NCBI GenBank assembly: GCA_039707655.1
Contig: CM077670.1
Span: forward strand, 148,160,001-148,224,000
Direction: 5' to 3'
Source of the DNA: Elymus sibiricus
Lineage: Eukaryota; Streptophyta; Magnoliopsida; Poales; Poaceae
DNA: 64,000 bases
Part shown: in pieces, positions 32,244 to 43,553 of the stretch
How positions within the stretch are numbered: position 1 is the first letter of the stretch
Layout: every line of letters starts with the position of its first letter
The notes under the pieces: model-generated
Told to the model about the DNA's origin: nothing
The model's input: the letters and a program-made list of their open reading frames with translations, nothing else
The model's database searches: none
Made by a program: the position numbers and the translations under genes

Positions 32244-33025
32244 TGGCTAGTTCTTTGCTCGTTACTATTACCCCTGAAAATGAAGTACTTAATTTTAAAC
32301 AAATGGGAGGAGATAATTTAAAAGATGCTTGGTATAGGATTTGCGATGCTCAAAATAGATCAACTCGTAAGCAATCCACTTCTTCTTCGAAATTTTTATG
32401 TGGGAATTACTACTTGGTATAGATTTGTGCTTGACACTATTACAGGAGGGAATTTCTTGATGTGTCCCACTTTGGATGCTCTCAATGCTATGGGAAACTT
32501 AGTGGGTTCACCCCCTATCATTATTAATGAAATGGCATTGACTTTGGAGCATGTTATGCAAAGGTTAGAAGCTATATAAAATAAAATGGCTACTATTGAA
32601 CATCTTCAAAATTTAGACAAAAAGGTACACAATCATATTACTCAATTTGGTTCCAAGGTGGGAATTGCTTTGAAAACTTTAAAGGAAAAATAACCGATAA
32701 TTAACGAAAGTATAGAACAAAGCCCCGCTAGAATTGATAAGTTGGAAGAAATTATCAACAACCTGGGTTCCGCTTTTTCCTCCGCTAAAAACATTGATAG
32801 GACTCCTCCAAAGAAAAATTTCAAGTTTTTATATATTCCTAAGGCCAAGGGTGCTACCTCTAATAAAGGGACGGAGGATCTTAAAATGATTAGCGTGCAC
32901 CCCAATTTCATTGATATAATTAAGGAACCTATCCATAAAAATAAGATTCTTGATTTTGTGCCTAGAAGTGTAATGATGAGAAACTCCTATGTTAAATCTA
33001 CTAGAAAAAATGGATGTGTGATTTA
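32244..33025 (+). pseudogene. gag: Athila-type gag N-terminal region, decayed
   Basis: An ATG at 32244 opens MASSLLVTITPENEVLNFKQ and continues to the family motif LKDAWYRICDAQNRSTRKQS. A frameshift near 32385 moves the reading to NFYVGITTWYRFVLDTITGG and LVGSPPIIINEMALTLEHVM, which is characteristic of Athila-group gag. In-frame stops at about 32577 and 32691 follow. The last piece (32742-33025) contains DKLEEIINNLGSAFSS, DLKMISVHPNFIDIIKEP and FVPRSVMMRNSYVKSTRK. The zinc-knuckle and pol parts are missing. The protein would have been a truncated capsid-like product. Confidence 0.75.
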
Positions 33026-35936
33026 GGAGTTGGAAACCAAGGATGACAACACTTGAAACTATGCATTATGCCTAGCTAGGGGCATAAAACAATAGCGCTT
33101 GTTGGGAGGCAACCCAATGAATAAAATAATTTTTTTCTTTTAAATTCTGTTTTTGAGTGTTTGCACAATTATAGCTTCTGTTATGATTGTATTTTTATGT
33201 TTTAATTGGTGTTTGTGCCAGGTAATGCCTTTGGGATGATTTGCAAGATAGTATGATAGATGCTGTTTGAAAACAGAAACTTTTGTGTCCAGTGCTGGAA
33301 TTTCTAATTTTTGCTTGAGCATCAGAACCTTCTGAATGTTTTACACAGTATTTATATATGAATTTCCCATGTTGTCCTCATTTTTCAGAATTTTTGGAGT
33401 TACAGAAGTATGACCATAATTCAAATCTTTACAGACTGTTCTATTTTAGACAGATTCTGTTTTTGTTGCACAGTTTGCTTATTTTGATGAATCTATGGAT
33501 CGTATCGGGGGGTATGAGTCATGGAGAAGTTGGAGTACAGTAGCATTATGCCAATATTAAACATGAATCAATTTACTACAGTACCTAAAGTTTAAGATTT
33601 GTTTGTTATACTAACGGATCTCATGAGGTTTCCGTTGAGTTTTGTGTGCTGAAGTTTTCAAGTTTTGGGTGAGACTACGATGGATAAAGGAATAAAGAGC
33701 GGCAAGAGCCTAAGGTTGGGGATGCCCAAGGCACCCCAAGGTAATATTCAAGGAAGACTCAAGCGTCTAAGCTTGGGGATGCCCCGGAAGGCATCCCCTC
33801 TTTCGTCTACAATCTATCGGTAACTCACTTGGAGCTATATTTTTGTTCATCACATGATATGTGTTTTACTTGGAGCATCTTGTGATATAGTTTGTTTTCT
33901 TTTGTTTGATTTTTAGTTTTTCACAATCATCTTTTTTGAACACACCTTTTTGAGAGGGACATACATTATTCGTGATTTGTTAAAATACTCTATGTGCTTC
34001 ACTTAAATCTTTTGAGCTAGGCAGTTGCTCTAGTGCTTCACTTATATCTTTTAGATCATGGCGGTGGTTATATTTTAAAGAAATAGTTGCACTCTCATGC
34101 TTCACTTATATCTTTTTGAGAGTCTCATGATAGCAATGGTAATATGCATGGGTTATGAATTTGGGCCTAATATGATAGGTATTCAAGAGGGATATAATAA
34201 AAACTTTCATGTAGATCACTGAATATGATAAATTTGATTCCTTGCAATAGTTTTGCGATATTAAGATGGTAATATGGGGGAGGTACTAGTAGATGATTGT
34301 GGTTTAGTAAGAATAATTGTGTTAAGGTATGTGATTCCCGAAGCATGCACGTATGATCTGTCGTTATGCTAAGAAGTTGGAGCATGATTTATTATTGATT
34401 GTCTACCTTATGATTGGCGGTCGGGGACGAGCGATGGACCTTGTCATACCAATCTATCCCTCTAGGGGCATGCATAGTAGTACTTTGCTTCGAGGGCTAA
34501 TAAACTGTCGCAATAAGTATGTGAGTTCTTTATGACTAATGTGAGTCCATGGATTATACGCACTCTCACCTTTCCGCAATTTGCTAGCCTCTTCGGTACC
34601 ATGCATTGCCCTTTCTCACATCGAGAGTTGGTGCAAACTTCGCCGGTGCATCCAAACCCTGTGATATGATACGCTCTATCACACATAAGCCTCCTTATAT
34701 CTTCCTCAAAACAGCCACCATACCTACCTATCATGGCATTTCCATAGCCATTCCGAGATATATTGCCATGCAACTTCCACCGTTCCGTTTTTATGACATA
34801 CATCATCATTGTCATATTGCTTTGCATGATCATATAGCTTACGTAGTATTTGTGGCTCAGACACCGTTCATCATTGTTATACATGTTACGCTAGAATCAT
34901 TGCACATCCTGGTACACTGCCAGAGGCATTCATATAGAGTCATATTTTTGTTCTAGTATTGAGTTTTAATGTTGAGTTGTAAGTAAATAGAGGTGTGATG
35001 ATCATCATTATTAGAGCATTGTCCCAGTGAGGAAAGAATGGTGGAGACTAATGAGTCCTCGAAAAAGTAGGGATGAGGTCCATGAGACCGTTCTAAAAAA
35101 AAGGAAGGCAAAAAAGAGCCATGAAAAAAAATGATGAGAGAAAAAGAGAGAAGGGCAATGTTACTATCCTTTTTCCACAGTTGTGCTTCAGAGTAGCACC
35201 ATGTTTTTCATATAGAGAGTCTCCTATTTTGTCACTTTCATATACTAGTGGGAATTTTTCATTATAGACCTTGGCTTGTATATTCTGATGACGGTCTTCC
35301 TCAAATGCCCGAGGTCTTCATGAGCAAGCAAGTTGGATGCACACCCACTTAGTTTTCATGTTGAGCTTTCATACACTTATAGCTCTTAGTGCATCCGTTG
35401 CATGGCAATCCCTACTCCTTGCATTGACATCAACTGATGGGCATCTCCATAGTCCGTTGATTAGCCTCGTCGATGTGAGACTTTCTCCATTTTTGACTTC
35501 TCTTATTTACCTCTACCACCATACTCTATTCCACCCATAGTGCTATATCCATGGCTTGCGCTCATGTATTGAGTGGGAGTTGAAAAAGCTAATGCGCGTT
35601 AAAAGGTATGAACCAATTGCTCGGCTTGTCATCGGGGTAGTGCATGATAAATACTTTGTGTGAAGAAGATGGAGCATGACAGGATTATATGATTTTGTAG
35701 GGATAACGTTCTTTAGCATGTTTATTTTGAAAGACATGATTGTTTATTAGTATGCCTGAGTATTGATGTCTTTATATCAAATTATAGACTATTGCTTTGA
35801 ATCATTTGGATCTTATTATTCATACCGTAAGAGAAATATTACATGATGAAACTTGATAGGCAGCATTCCACATCAAAAATTCTGTTTTTATCATTTACCT
35901 ACTCGAGGACGATCAGGAATTAAGCTTGGGGATGCT
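33026..35936 (+). other. Non-coding internal region of the 30490-37489 element
   Basis: It contains the conserved phrase TTGTTGGGAGGCAACCCAAT (33100), the paired 'ggggatgccc' blocks (33718-33800) and repeated TGCTTCACTTATATCTTTT, all shared with 21839-24682 of the sister copy. A minus-strand frame of 140 codons (34462-34884) matches the 134-codon frame of the sister copy. No plus-strand gene was found. Confidence 0.65.
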
Positions 35937-37489
35937 TGATACGTCTCCAACGTATCTATAATTTTTGATTGTTCCATGCTATTATAGTATCAATCTTGGA
36001 TGTTTTTATATGCAATTATATATCATTTTTTGGGACTAACCTATTAACCTAGTGCCCAGTGCCAATTGCTGTTTTCTGCTTGTTTTTGGCTTTTCAGAGA
36101 AACAGTACCAAATGAAGTCCAAATGCCACGAAACATTTTGGAGATTTTTTTCTGGACAAAAGAGACCTTGGAAGCTTCGGGAGGAGGCTAGATGCCTCAC
36201 AGAGCCTTCACAAGCCAACAAGGCGCGCCCCAGGAGGGGCCCGCCGTGTTACCGTGTGGGGCCCACGTCACTCCGTTTGACCTAATTCCACTTCTATAAA
36301 TTCACAAATATTGGGAAACCATCAGAGAGCCAGAAGAAAAAACCTTTCCGCTGCCGCAAGCCTCTGTTCTTCCGTGATCCCATCTAGAGGCCTTTTCCAG
36401 TACTCTGCCGGAGGGGGAATCGATCATGGAGGGCTTCTACATCAACCTTGCTGCCCTTCCGATGATGTGTGAGTAGTTTACCACAGACCTGCGGGTCCAT
36501 AGCTAGTAGCTAGATGGCTTCTTCTCTCTCTTTGATCTTCAATACCATGTGCTCCTCAATGTTCTTGGAGTTCTATCCGATGTAATCTTCTTTTGCGGTG
36601 TGTTTGTTGGGATCCGATGAATTGTGAGTTTATGATCAGATTATTCATGAGAAATATTTGAGTCTTCTCTGAACTCTTTTATGCATGATTAAATATAGGT
36701 TTGTATTTCTCTCCGATCTATCGATTTGGTTTGGCCTACTAGATTGATTTATCTTGCAATGGGAGAGGTGCTTTGTGATGGGTTCAATCTTGCGGTGCTC
36801 AATCCCAGTGACAGAAGGGGCCATGACACGTATTTGTATTGTTGCCATTAAGGATAAAAAGATGGGGTTTATTCATATTGCTTGAATTTGCTTCTCTACG
36901 TCATGTCATCTTGCTTAAGGCATTACTCTGTTTTTATTAACTTAATACTCTAGATGCATGCTGGATAGCGGTCGATGAGTGGAGTAATAGTAGTAGATGC
37001 AGGCAGGAGTCGGTCTACTTGTCTCGGACGTGATGCCTATATACATGATCATTGCCATGAATCCGTCATAATTATTTGGTTTTTTGTCAATTGCCCAACA
37101 GTAATTTGTTTACCCACCGTATGTTTCTGTGCTCGAGAGAGAAGCCTCTAGTGAAAACTATGGTCCCCGGGTCTATGTTTATCATATAAAAAACCTAAAA
37201 CTACCTTGGTGCAATTTATTTACTTTTATTTTAATTAGTATTTCAGTTTATCTATTTACATCGATAAGATTTAATCCTTGCAAATAACCGCTAAGAGGAT
37301 TCACAACCCTCTTATTTGCGTTGGGTGCAAGTGTTTGCTCTTGTGTGTGCAGGTGCGCTTAATGGAATTTTGCTTGGTTCTCCTACTGGATTGATAACCT
37401 TGGTTCTTAACTAAGGGAAATACTTATCTCTACTGTACTGCATCATCCTCTCCTCTTCAGGGAAATACCAACGCAGACTACAAGTAGCA
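35937..37489 (+). repeat. 3' LTR of the 30490-37489 element
   Basis: The LTR runs from TGATACGTCTCCAACGTATC to CTACAAGTAGCA, followed by the second TSD copy tacgt. Confidence 0.92.
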
Positions 37490-37494
37490 TACGT

Positions 37495-38329
37495 ATCAAC
37501 GCATGCATGCATGAGGAGTACAATGACCAATAACATTTACATGCATTGGTTAGTTTTCTGTTAATCCTTGGACACAACAATTTAATGTGCTTTGAAATCT
37601 AAACATGTGAATGTGACCAATAAAATTGAGACAGACAAAATGGTATAGTAATACAAGAACTTGGAGATTAAGCTCTATAAACCAGATGTGAGTGATATAC
37701 TGTAGCAGGTCGGTTGACGGGATTAGTAGAAAATGAAGTGCCTTTTTAGCGTGGATTTGCATCAATATATGAAGGTGCAAAACCAAGTGTTCTACTACTA
37801 CACCAAACAAGTTCAAAACGAGAAACTGGACTCGCGTTTGGTCCGTCGGTCAAAGCGCTTCCTCTTGGCATATAATTTTTTTAGAATGCTCTTGGCATAT
37901 CACTAACATGTGGGAGGGAGTGGGAGCAAATTGACCTCAACTGACGGCAAAATCGCCAACCCGCCGCACTTTGAGAGAGAAGAGGAGCTAGAAGCGATAC
38001 GGGCTAGTAGATTACTAGAGCTAGGTGTCGCACGGAGGCCGAGAATATGGTGATAGCGTGAGGTGGGCCATGTATAATGTAACTACACTGGGCTGCCGTG
38101 TTTCAGGCTCCTCCAGTCTAGTATATGGAGAAGATTGGGTTGATTTTATACTAATAATATAAAATATGAAGAATGCAGACGCTCCATCGTGCGGTTCCTG
38201 GCTCCTTCTCGATCGTCAAAAATCGTTCTTCTTCCTTTTGCCAACACGTGGGACATCCAGCATCCAGGTCCACGTGTCATGCAAGAAAATGGAGATAAGT
38301 AGTGTATAAGTGAGACTCACCAATGGTCA
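37495..38329. other. Unique-looking spacer, no gene seen
   Basis: This resumed the locus at 30489 before the Sabrina-like insertion. It has an alternating GCATGCATGCATG run at 37501-37513 and a stretch CATCCAGCATCCAGGTCCAC (38248) that echoes 30087. No coding or element termini were recognised. Confidence 0.45.
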
Positions 38330-38650
38330 CCAACGTAGGTGGAGTACGTGCATGAATCACCCGCAAAAAAAGGAGTACGTGCAAGAAGAGAAGTGGTGCA
38401 CGCATCGACGCACGTACTCTTTGCCTCTTTCCCTAACACACATGCGCGGGTACACGATGGAGCTCATTTCTGTACGAAGAGGCAGCTCACGTGATAATTT
38501 GATGCGTGTAGTAGTTGTTCACTTCAGTGGCGGGTTAGGAACCACGCGTGAATGAATCAAAGTTCGGTCATGACGCGGTGGCACGTTATTTATAAATAAA
38601 GTTTTTTTCTTCAATGGCACGTACGCAAAAAAATTTCTACAATGGCATGT
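38330..38650 (+). repeat. Partial copy (unit B) of the promoter-like block
   Basis: It matches 16395-16660 and 41095-41340 through GTACGTGCAAGAAGAGAAG, CGCGGGTACACGATGGAGCT, ACGAAGAGGCAGCTCACGTG and TTTATAAATAAAGTTTTTT. The copy stops before the TATA-like element and exon 1, so it is probably not transcribed as a unit. Confidence 0.6.
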
Positions 38651-39208
38651 GAATCGTGCACGTACTCAATGACGGAGCACGGGATGGTAGCCATGGACAT
38701 GGTCGACCCTTTTTGGAGACTACCAGTACTACTTTGATGTGTCCCGTCAACTCGCAGAATGAGGAGAAGCTTGCTTACTACGCCCTCTCCCTCGCCCAAG
38801 CGCGCGCGGTGGCTCGCAGGACGAGGAGAAGCTTTTGCTTACTACGCGGTGGACGTGCAGCAGTTCAATCGGTGTCAGATTGCCAGAACAATATACAATA
38901 CTAGTACCATCATCATTGTTTGACTTCTGGAAGAGGCGAAGAGCCAAGCACAAGGTTAGCTATAGCCAAAGCTGTGCCACCTTTTAGTAATCTCACAAAG
39001 CGTGTCAGAGCCCGTGCAACAGCCACACAAGTAGCACGTACACATTTACTAGTAAGTTCTAAGGGACAAAAGCCAACATGCCACACAAGTTCATACCCCA
39101 TTCCTATATTAAATTTGTGCACGACTACTCTACATAGATTAACAACGCTCCCATAATTTTGTGCACGACTACTCCACTTAAATGTTACCGATGGACTCCA
39201 TGTACACC
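38651..39208. other. Spacer with a duplicated GAGGAGAAGCTT segment
   Basis: AATGAGGAGAAGCTTGCTTA and ACGAGGAGAAGCTTTTGCTT with CTACGC occur about 65 bp apart (38758 and 38820). GTGCACGACTACTC occurs at 39116 and 39162. The short plus-strand frame 38656-38904 has no recognisable homology. Nothing else is supported. Confidence 0.4.
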
Positions 39209-39630
39209 GGGAATGTATCCGGTGCACCCGCACTTTGCGGTGCTACCGGTGCACCGGATGCCATAGAATACTTCAAAAAATCTAGAAAAAACTCTAGCAC
39301 ATTCACACATCATCAAAGTACGTTGTCACAAAATTTCATATCAAAATGTGAAATTGTTCGTGAGATACAAAAATGACAAATTTGACATCAGTGTGATAAT
39401 GGACCAAATCTAAAGGCCAACTTATGTTATGTACTACTATTCAGTGTTGAATTTGTCATTTTAGTTTTCCAAGCTCTATTTCGAATTTTGAATTGAAATT
39501 TTGTGACAACCCACAATAATGTTGTGTGAATGTGCTAAAAAATATCAGACTTTTTTGAACATTTTAAAAGCGCAACGTAAGTTCGGTGCACCAGTAGCAC
39601 CACAAGGACCGATGCACCCGATATTCTCCC
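39209..39630. mobile_element. MITE-like element with long imperfect inverted repeats
   Basis: The left end, GGGAATGTATCCGGTGCACC through GGTGCTACCGGTGCACCGG, is mirrored at the right end, CCGGTGCACCAGTAGCACC-like sequence through CCCGATATTCTCCC, giving inverted repeats of about 50 bp with mismatches. Flanks gtacacc (39202-39208) and gtacgcc (39631-39637) look like a target duplication of at least 7 bp with one mismatch. This size fits hAT (8 bp) or Mutator (9 bp) better than Stowaway or Tourist. The centre is AT-rich and non-coding. Confidence 0.6.
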
Positions 39631-39639
39631 GTACGCCAC

Positions 39640-40157
39640 CTGGTTCCAGTCCCAGGCATTCTTCATAGAAGGCACGATCCATAGCGGTGGGCAACGGGAA
39701 CGATGGTCGCAGCTTTCTAGTGTGGTTCCACACGATGGAGACTCATCCTAGCTGAAGCGCCATAAACCAGGAGTCCGGACCCATCCCAAGCCCACTTCTG
39801 AGGTTCTGACTGCCCTGGCCCACCAAAATCCCCTCCCCCTCCCGCGCGCGCTTCCCGCCCGGTGCCAGCTGCCTGCATTCATGCCGCTGTAGAGCGTGCC
39901 GCTCCACATTGAAGGCGGCTCAGGGCGAATGCAGTGAGAGTGAGAGGTTGCGTCCACCATTGAAGCGGTGCGCCGGCCGAGGGTGCCGCCCGCTGCACGC
40001 CCGGCTGAACGCGCCTCCTGGCCACATTCAAACACCTCCATTAAACCTGCGTGGAAGCCAAGAAACCTACTACATCCACACGTTCATTCAGGAGCGGGCC
40101 GGCATTAAACGCAATGCCGGCCAAGCTCCTCCGTCCACCATTTTCTCCACTCTTTCG
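39640..40157. other. GC-rich leader-like region upstream of the 40158 frame
   Basis: The stretch is GC-rich and contains a near-palindrome GCCGGCATTAAACGCAATGCCGGC-like sequence at 40098-40121, split by a few bases. Several frames are open because of composition. It may be the 5' region of the gene-like sequence that follows. Confidence 0.35.
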
Positions 40158-40574
40158 ATGGCATCCGACGAGCAGGAAGAGTAGTTCTCCGGCATAAAAG
40201 CCGGCTGGGTGGCCCGCCTAGCCCGGCGGTTACGAGTGAGGCAGCTCGCTGCTCCACCTCCCTTGCCTAGTCCAACCGAGCTAGTAGCCACCCCAAGCCA
40301 GCGCGTGGTTCTGCAACTCGCCGCTCCAGGCCAGCTCGAGGAGGACTGGCGAGTTTCTCCACACCCGCATGGTGGGGACCACGGCGGCACGGGCATCGTC
40401 GTTGCCGTCGACGATGCCGCGTCATACTGCGCCTCCAGTGCCTCCGACCGCGCCATCCGCCGTCGACGTGCACGTAGCCACGCCATGCAGGCAGAGAAAG
40501 AAACCGGCTGCGCGGATGTCGATGAGGTGGCGGCCAGCACGTCCGCGCCCGCCGCCATCATTGAGGAGAAGTAG
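40158..40574 (+). pseudogene. GC-rich gene relic, unknown protein, one early stop
   Basis: The ATG at 40158 opens MASDEQEE, then a TAG (40182) interrupts. The same frame continues FSGIKAGWVARLARRLRVRQ and stays open to 40574. It is rich in Ala, Arg and Pro with an acidic end (AAIIEEK). Downstream to about 41000 is 3'UTR-like sequence with repeated TTTATATGAAA(A)TCC. I believe similar short frames occur as repeats in wheat-group genomes, so it may be cargo of a DNA transposon and not a host gene, but I cannot name it. The 200-codon frame on the opposite strand (40088-40690) is its shadow. Confidence 0.35.
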
Positions 40575-41084
40575 AACACAAGAGGCCGCCATCGCTTGTA
40601 TCCCATGAAGGCCACCGCCGTGGCGACGCCGGCGTACATAGCCGGTGCCTTGCACGGTTCTTCTTCAACACATGCCATCATCGACCCCACATGGGCTCCA
40701 CGGAAGCGGAGGCGCCCCCTTCCCCTCCGGCTGAAGCATTAGCCGGGGGTTCCACTCCGATGAGCGGTGGGGAAGCGAGCCGCCCTTTGTGCTGAAGCAT
40801 ATACCTCTGGGGCTCCCGGCAGTCCGGTGATCGGGCTGCCGGACATGAGGAAGATAAAAGGAGCCGCCGACGAACATTTAGATTAGGTATTCATTATACC
40901 TCTAGAGCCGGACTAGCACCGCTTAGTTGATGTAAATGTAATGAAATCCGTCATTTTTATATGAAAATCCATCATGTTTATATGAAATCCGGCCGTGTTT
41001 GCACGAATTTCATCTAGTTGGTTTGAACTGTTTTCAAAATGTATGTGGCTACGATTGGATGGCGTCCTCCCGCATCTGTGTCTG

Positions 41085-41127
41085 CTCTCACGCACACGCG
41101 CGCGCACGCACACACACACACTCATGA
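41085..41127. repeat. CA/CG-alternating microsatellite
   Basis: An alternating purine-pyrimidine tract (ACACGCGCGCGCACGCACAC and further CA repeats) lies immediately before the unit C promoter-like block, at the same position as the CACACA tract before unit A. Such tracts can adopt Z-DNA. Confidence 0.8.
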
Positions 41128-41424
41128 AGAGAAGAGGCGCATGCACGCACTCGTTCCCTCACATACACGCGCGGGTACACGGTGGAGCGCATTTGCACAC
41201 GAAGAGGCAGCTATGATAATTTGACCCATCTAGTTGTCCACTTAATGTAGGGTCTGGGACCACATGTGAGGCATACAAAGTGCGACCTGAACGCGGTGGC
41301 GCAGTTATTGATCGAGTTTTTTTTACTGGTACGTTAAATTAAAAGATGGCTCTGCGCATATTCAATTTAAAATGATTGCTACGGAGAGGAAAAAAATTAC
41401 TCCACTATATATGTAGGCTGGAGC
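41128..41424 (+). promoter_or_regulatory. Promoter-like block of noncoding unit C
   Basis: Homologous to 16420-16734. The TATA-like CTATATATG at 41405-41413 sits directly before TTGCTTGCT and the CT-rich exon start, matching the position of the degenerate TATA of unit A. Confidence 0.45.
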
Positions 41425-41737
41425 TTCGGGACTTGCTTGCTAGGGTTGCTCTCTTCTTCTCACTCTCTCTCCCTTTCCAGATCTAAACAAGACGGCGGTG
41501 TCCACTCTCTCTGTCTCTCTCTCTCTTCTCACCAGTGGTAACAGATCCGGTCGGATCCCTTCCGCTGGGTAGGGTACGAGGTGCAACGTTGATGCGGTTG
41601 CCATTGGCGAGGGAGGAAGCCAACGCGCGCCGTCTACTCTGACCTGGTGCCGGCATGGGTGGTCCTCCGCACCCTTGCTCACTGCAGTCGTGTTGGCAGA
41701 TCCCGCCGCCTGCTTCGCCACATCCCGCCGACCGGAG
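41425..41737 (+). ncRNA. Putative first exon of noncoding unit C
   Basis: It shares AACAAGACGGCGGTG(T/G)CCA, GATCCGG(T/C)CGGATCC and the donor position (GAG|GTATAAC at 41737) with unit A. The two copies have different reading frames and many indels, which argues for an untranslated exon or a decayed gene. Confidence 0.4.
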
Positions 41738-42524
41738 GTATAACTTCTTTTAGAACCGGCCTTCTTCTAATGGCCCAGCTCCCCACGTCGCTGCATCTTT
41801 TTTTCCCATCAAGTTTGGTTTGCTCCCCACATTGCTGCATCCTGCATGTGGATACTTCAGTCCAAAGCTCCTCATGTATCTAGATAGCCCCGTCGGCTTG
41901 TCGAACACTCGAACACCACCTAAATTTTTACTATTAGAGCAAAAAGGTACTACATGAAGATAAATAGATGGCCTGATTGAATGTGGAATTTTTTTTGGGG
42001 TGGGCAGGGTAGCAAAGACTGGTTAACGAACCGATCTCTTTGTTGAAAAGGGCAATAAAGTGGGGTGGGGGCGAAGGGTGGGGGGGGGGAGTACTAGTAG
42101 TAAGATTCTGGCCGGACCGGTCTCTTGGTCGAAAATGGAAAGAAAGTGAGGGGGTGTTGGGTGGACAACACAACTGAGAATGAGGACGGCTAGATTTCCT
42201 GTGGTCATGCGGCAAAAGGTCACTGACGAGATCATGAGAACAAAAATGGCACAAATCCAGACATTCTGCTTGCATGTTTGCTGCTCTCGGCAACCACCTC
42301 TGTCTCACCACTTTATGCCTCGGTGGAGGTAAAACATGCTTGTGCCTCACCTGTCCCTATGCCCTTACAGCAGCTGTTAATCTAATATCTTGTAAAATGA
42401 AACAATGCCACTGTTAATGTGATGTCACTCTTAAGTAATGCTGCTGTCAATCTATTACCATTGATAAACTGAAGCAATGCCACCACCATTTTATGAAATG
42501 CTTCTGTCTTGCTTTATTTCCCAT
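41738..42524 (+). other. Intron-like spacer of unit C with degenerate repeats
   Basis: A G-rich run lies near 42061-42095. From 42368 onward the phrase (AATG)C(C/T)(A/G)CTGTTAAT(C/G) recurs loosely (42370, 42411, 42441; further copies at 42850-42870). No coding was found. Confidence 0.4.
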
Positions 42525-42928
42525 GAAGAGTGTTTTGGGGTGTTACACTTGAATCTCACGGTGGTAACATAGCTTCATCTCAGTGAAACTACACAAATTT
42601 AATTGCACATTTGGTTGACATGACGATGTATTTCTCCTTTCCATATCACCCTTTGTTAGAACGATCATTCCTGTGAACCATGCACGTAGCTACTGATCAT
42701 GTGCTACTGTCATGACACAGTTATAATGCAATTGTTATGCATGTTAATCTAAGCCCCCGTTAATCTAGTGCCCGTGTTGTTCTGATGTGGCACTTCTTAG
42801 TTCATGGCACTTTTTCATACTGTCAATGTAATGCCATTGATAACATATGAGATGCTGCTGTTAATCATATGCCACAGCAAAAAAAATGACGCTGCTTAAA
42901 TAACCCTATCACATATTTCTGCAAACAG

Positions 42929-43051
42929 GGTTGTCTATCTCCATGCGGTTTCTATTTGTGCAAACAGAAGCACAAACCACAATTTTAGTAGAACCACACA
43001 AAATTAGATGGCTGCATCTACCTGCTGTCAGCTAACCTCATGGTGCTAGAG
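42929..43051 (+). ncRNA. Putative internal exon of noncoding unit C
   Basis: The acceptor-like TTCTGCAAACAG|GG (42928) and the donor-like TAGAG|GTATTCC (43051) bound 123 bp. A second TGCAAACAG (42959-42967) and a diverged motif (ATTTTAGTAGAACCACACAA, 42982-43001) lie inside it. There is no open frame of interest. Confidence 0.35.
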
Positions 43052-43243
43052 GTATTCCTACATTCGTAACTAGATAGAATGACAAACGCAAGATGAAATA
43101 AGCTTATTCGTACGTTGACTTGCTGATCGCAGTGTGGAACGAGCTTGTCATGTGTGGAGGAGCGAACACGCACTGTAGCAGCCCTGTCAATGCAAGATAA
43201 AAGAGACCGAGTCATAGATGGCCTGGCCAGTGAGTAGGGGTCG

Positions 43244-43300
43244 TGCAAACAGCGGTGCATAATTTTAGTGGAACTGCACAAAAAAGATATTGGGGTGAGT
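43244..43300 (+). ncRNA. Motif-bearing segment of unit C
   Basis: TGCAAACAG at 43244-43252 is followed after 10 nt by ATTTTAGTGGAACTGCACAA (43262-43281). This is the same two-part module seen at 29529-29573, with the consensus motif unchanged. Confidence 0.4.
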
Positions 43301-43553
43301 CGGACAAATTTTCTACAGCCAGACGAAAGGAATTGCACTGATCGATTGGATCGAATTTCCTCCATGGCATGAGATGAGACCCCAAGGTGGAAATCAACTA
43401 AGCACTTATAAAATTATGGATAATCTTCCTCACGCTGGTCAGTACCCCTTCGTCCAGATGATTGTGTTTTGTCATGCCGAGCTATTGATATGTGCTACTA
43501 TTTTGCAACACCGTTTAAGTACAGCTATTGTTTTCCTATCTTTTCACATTCAG

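Larger units (their letters stand above)
30490..37489 (+). mobile_element. Second complete Sabrina/WHAM-like LTR element, 7.0 kb
   Basis: LTRs of 1553 bp at 30490-32042 and 35937-37489, TSD tacgt (30485-30489 and 37490-37494), tRNA-Asp primer site with one mismatch, and the polypurine-type AATTAAGCTTGGGGATGC before the 3' LTR. It is collinear with the 19479-26229 element and in the same orientation, but keeps more of the gag-like region. No protease, reverse transcriptase or integrase was found, so it is non-autonomous. Confidence 0.93.

Noticed and set aside
40088..40690. 200-codon minus-strand frame
   Set aside because: It is the opposite strand of the GC-rich relic at 40158-40574, open because of composition; no domain or codon logic was seen.
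41085..41127. Telomere- or centromere-type repeat
   Set aside because: It is a simple CA/CG microsatellite; there is no TTTAGGG array or satellite periodicity anywhere in the window.
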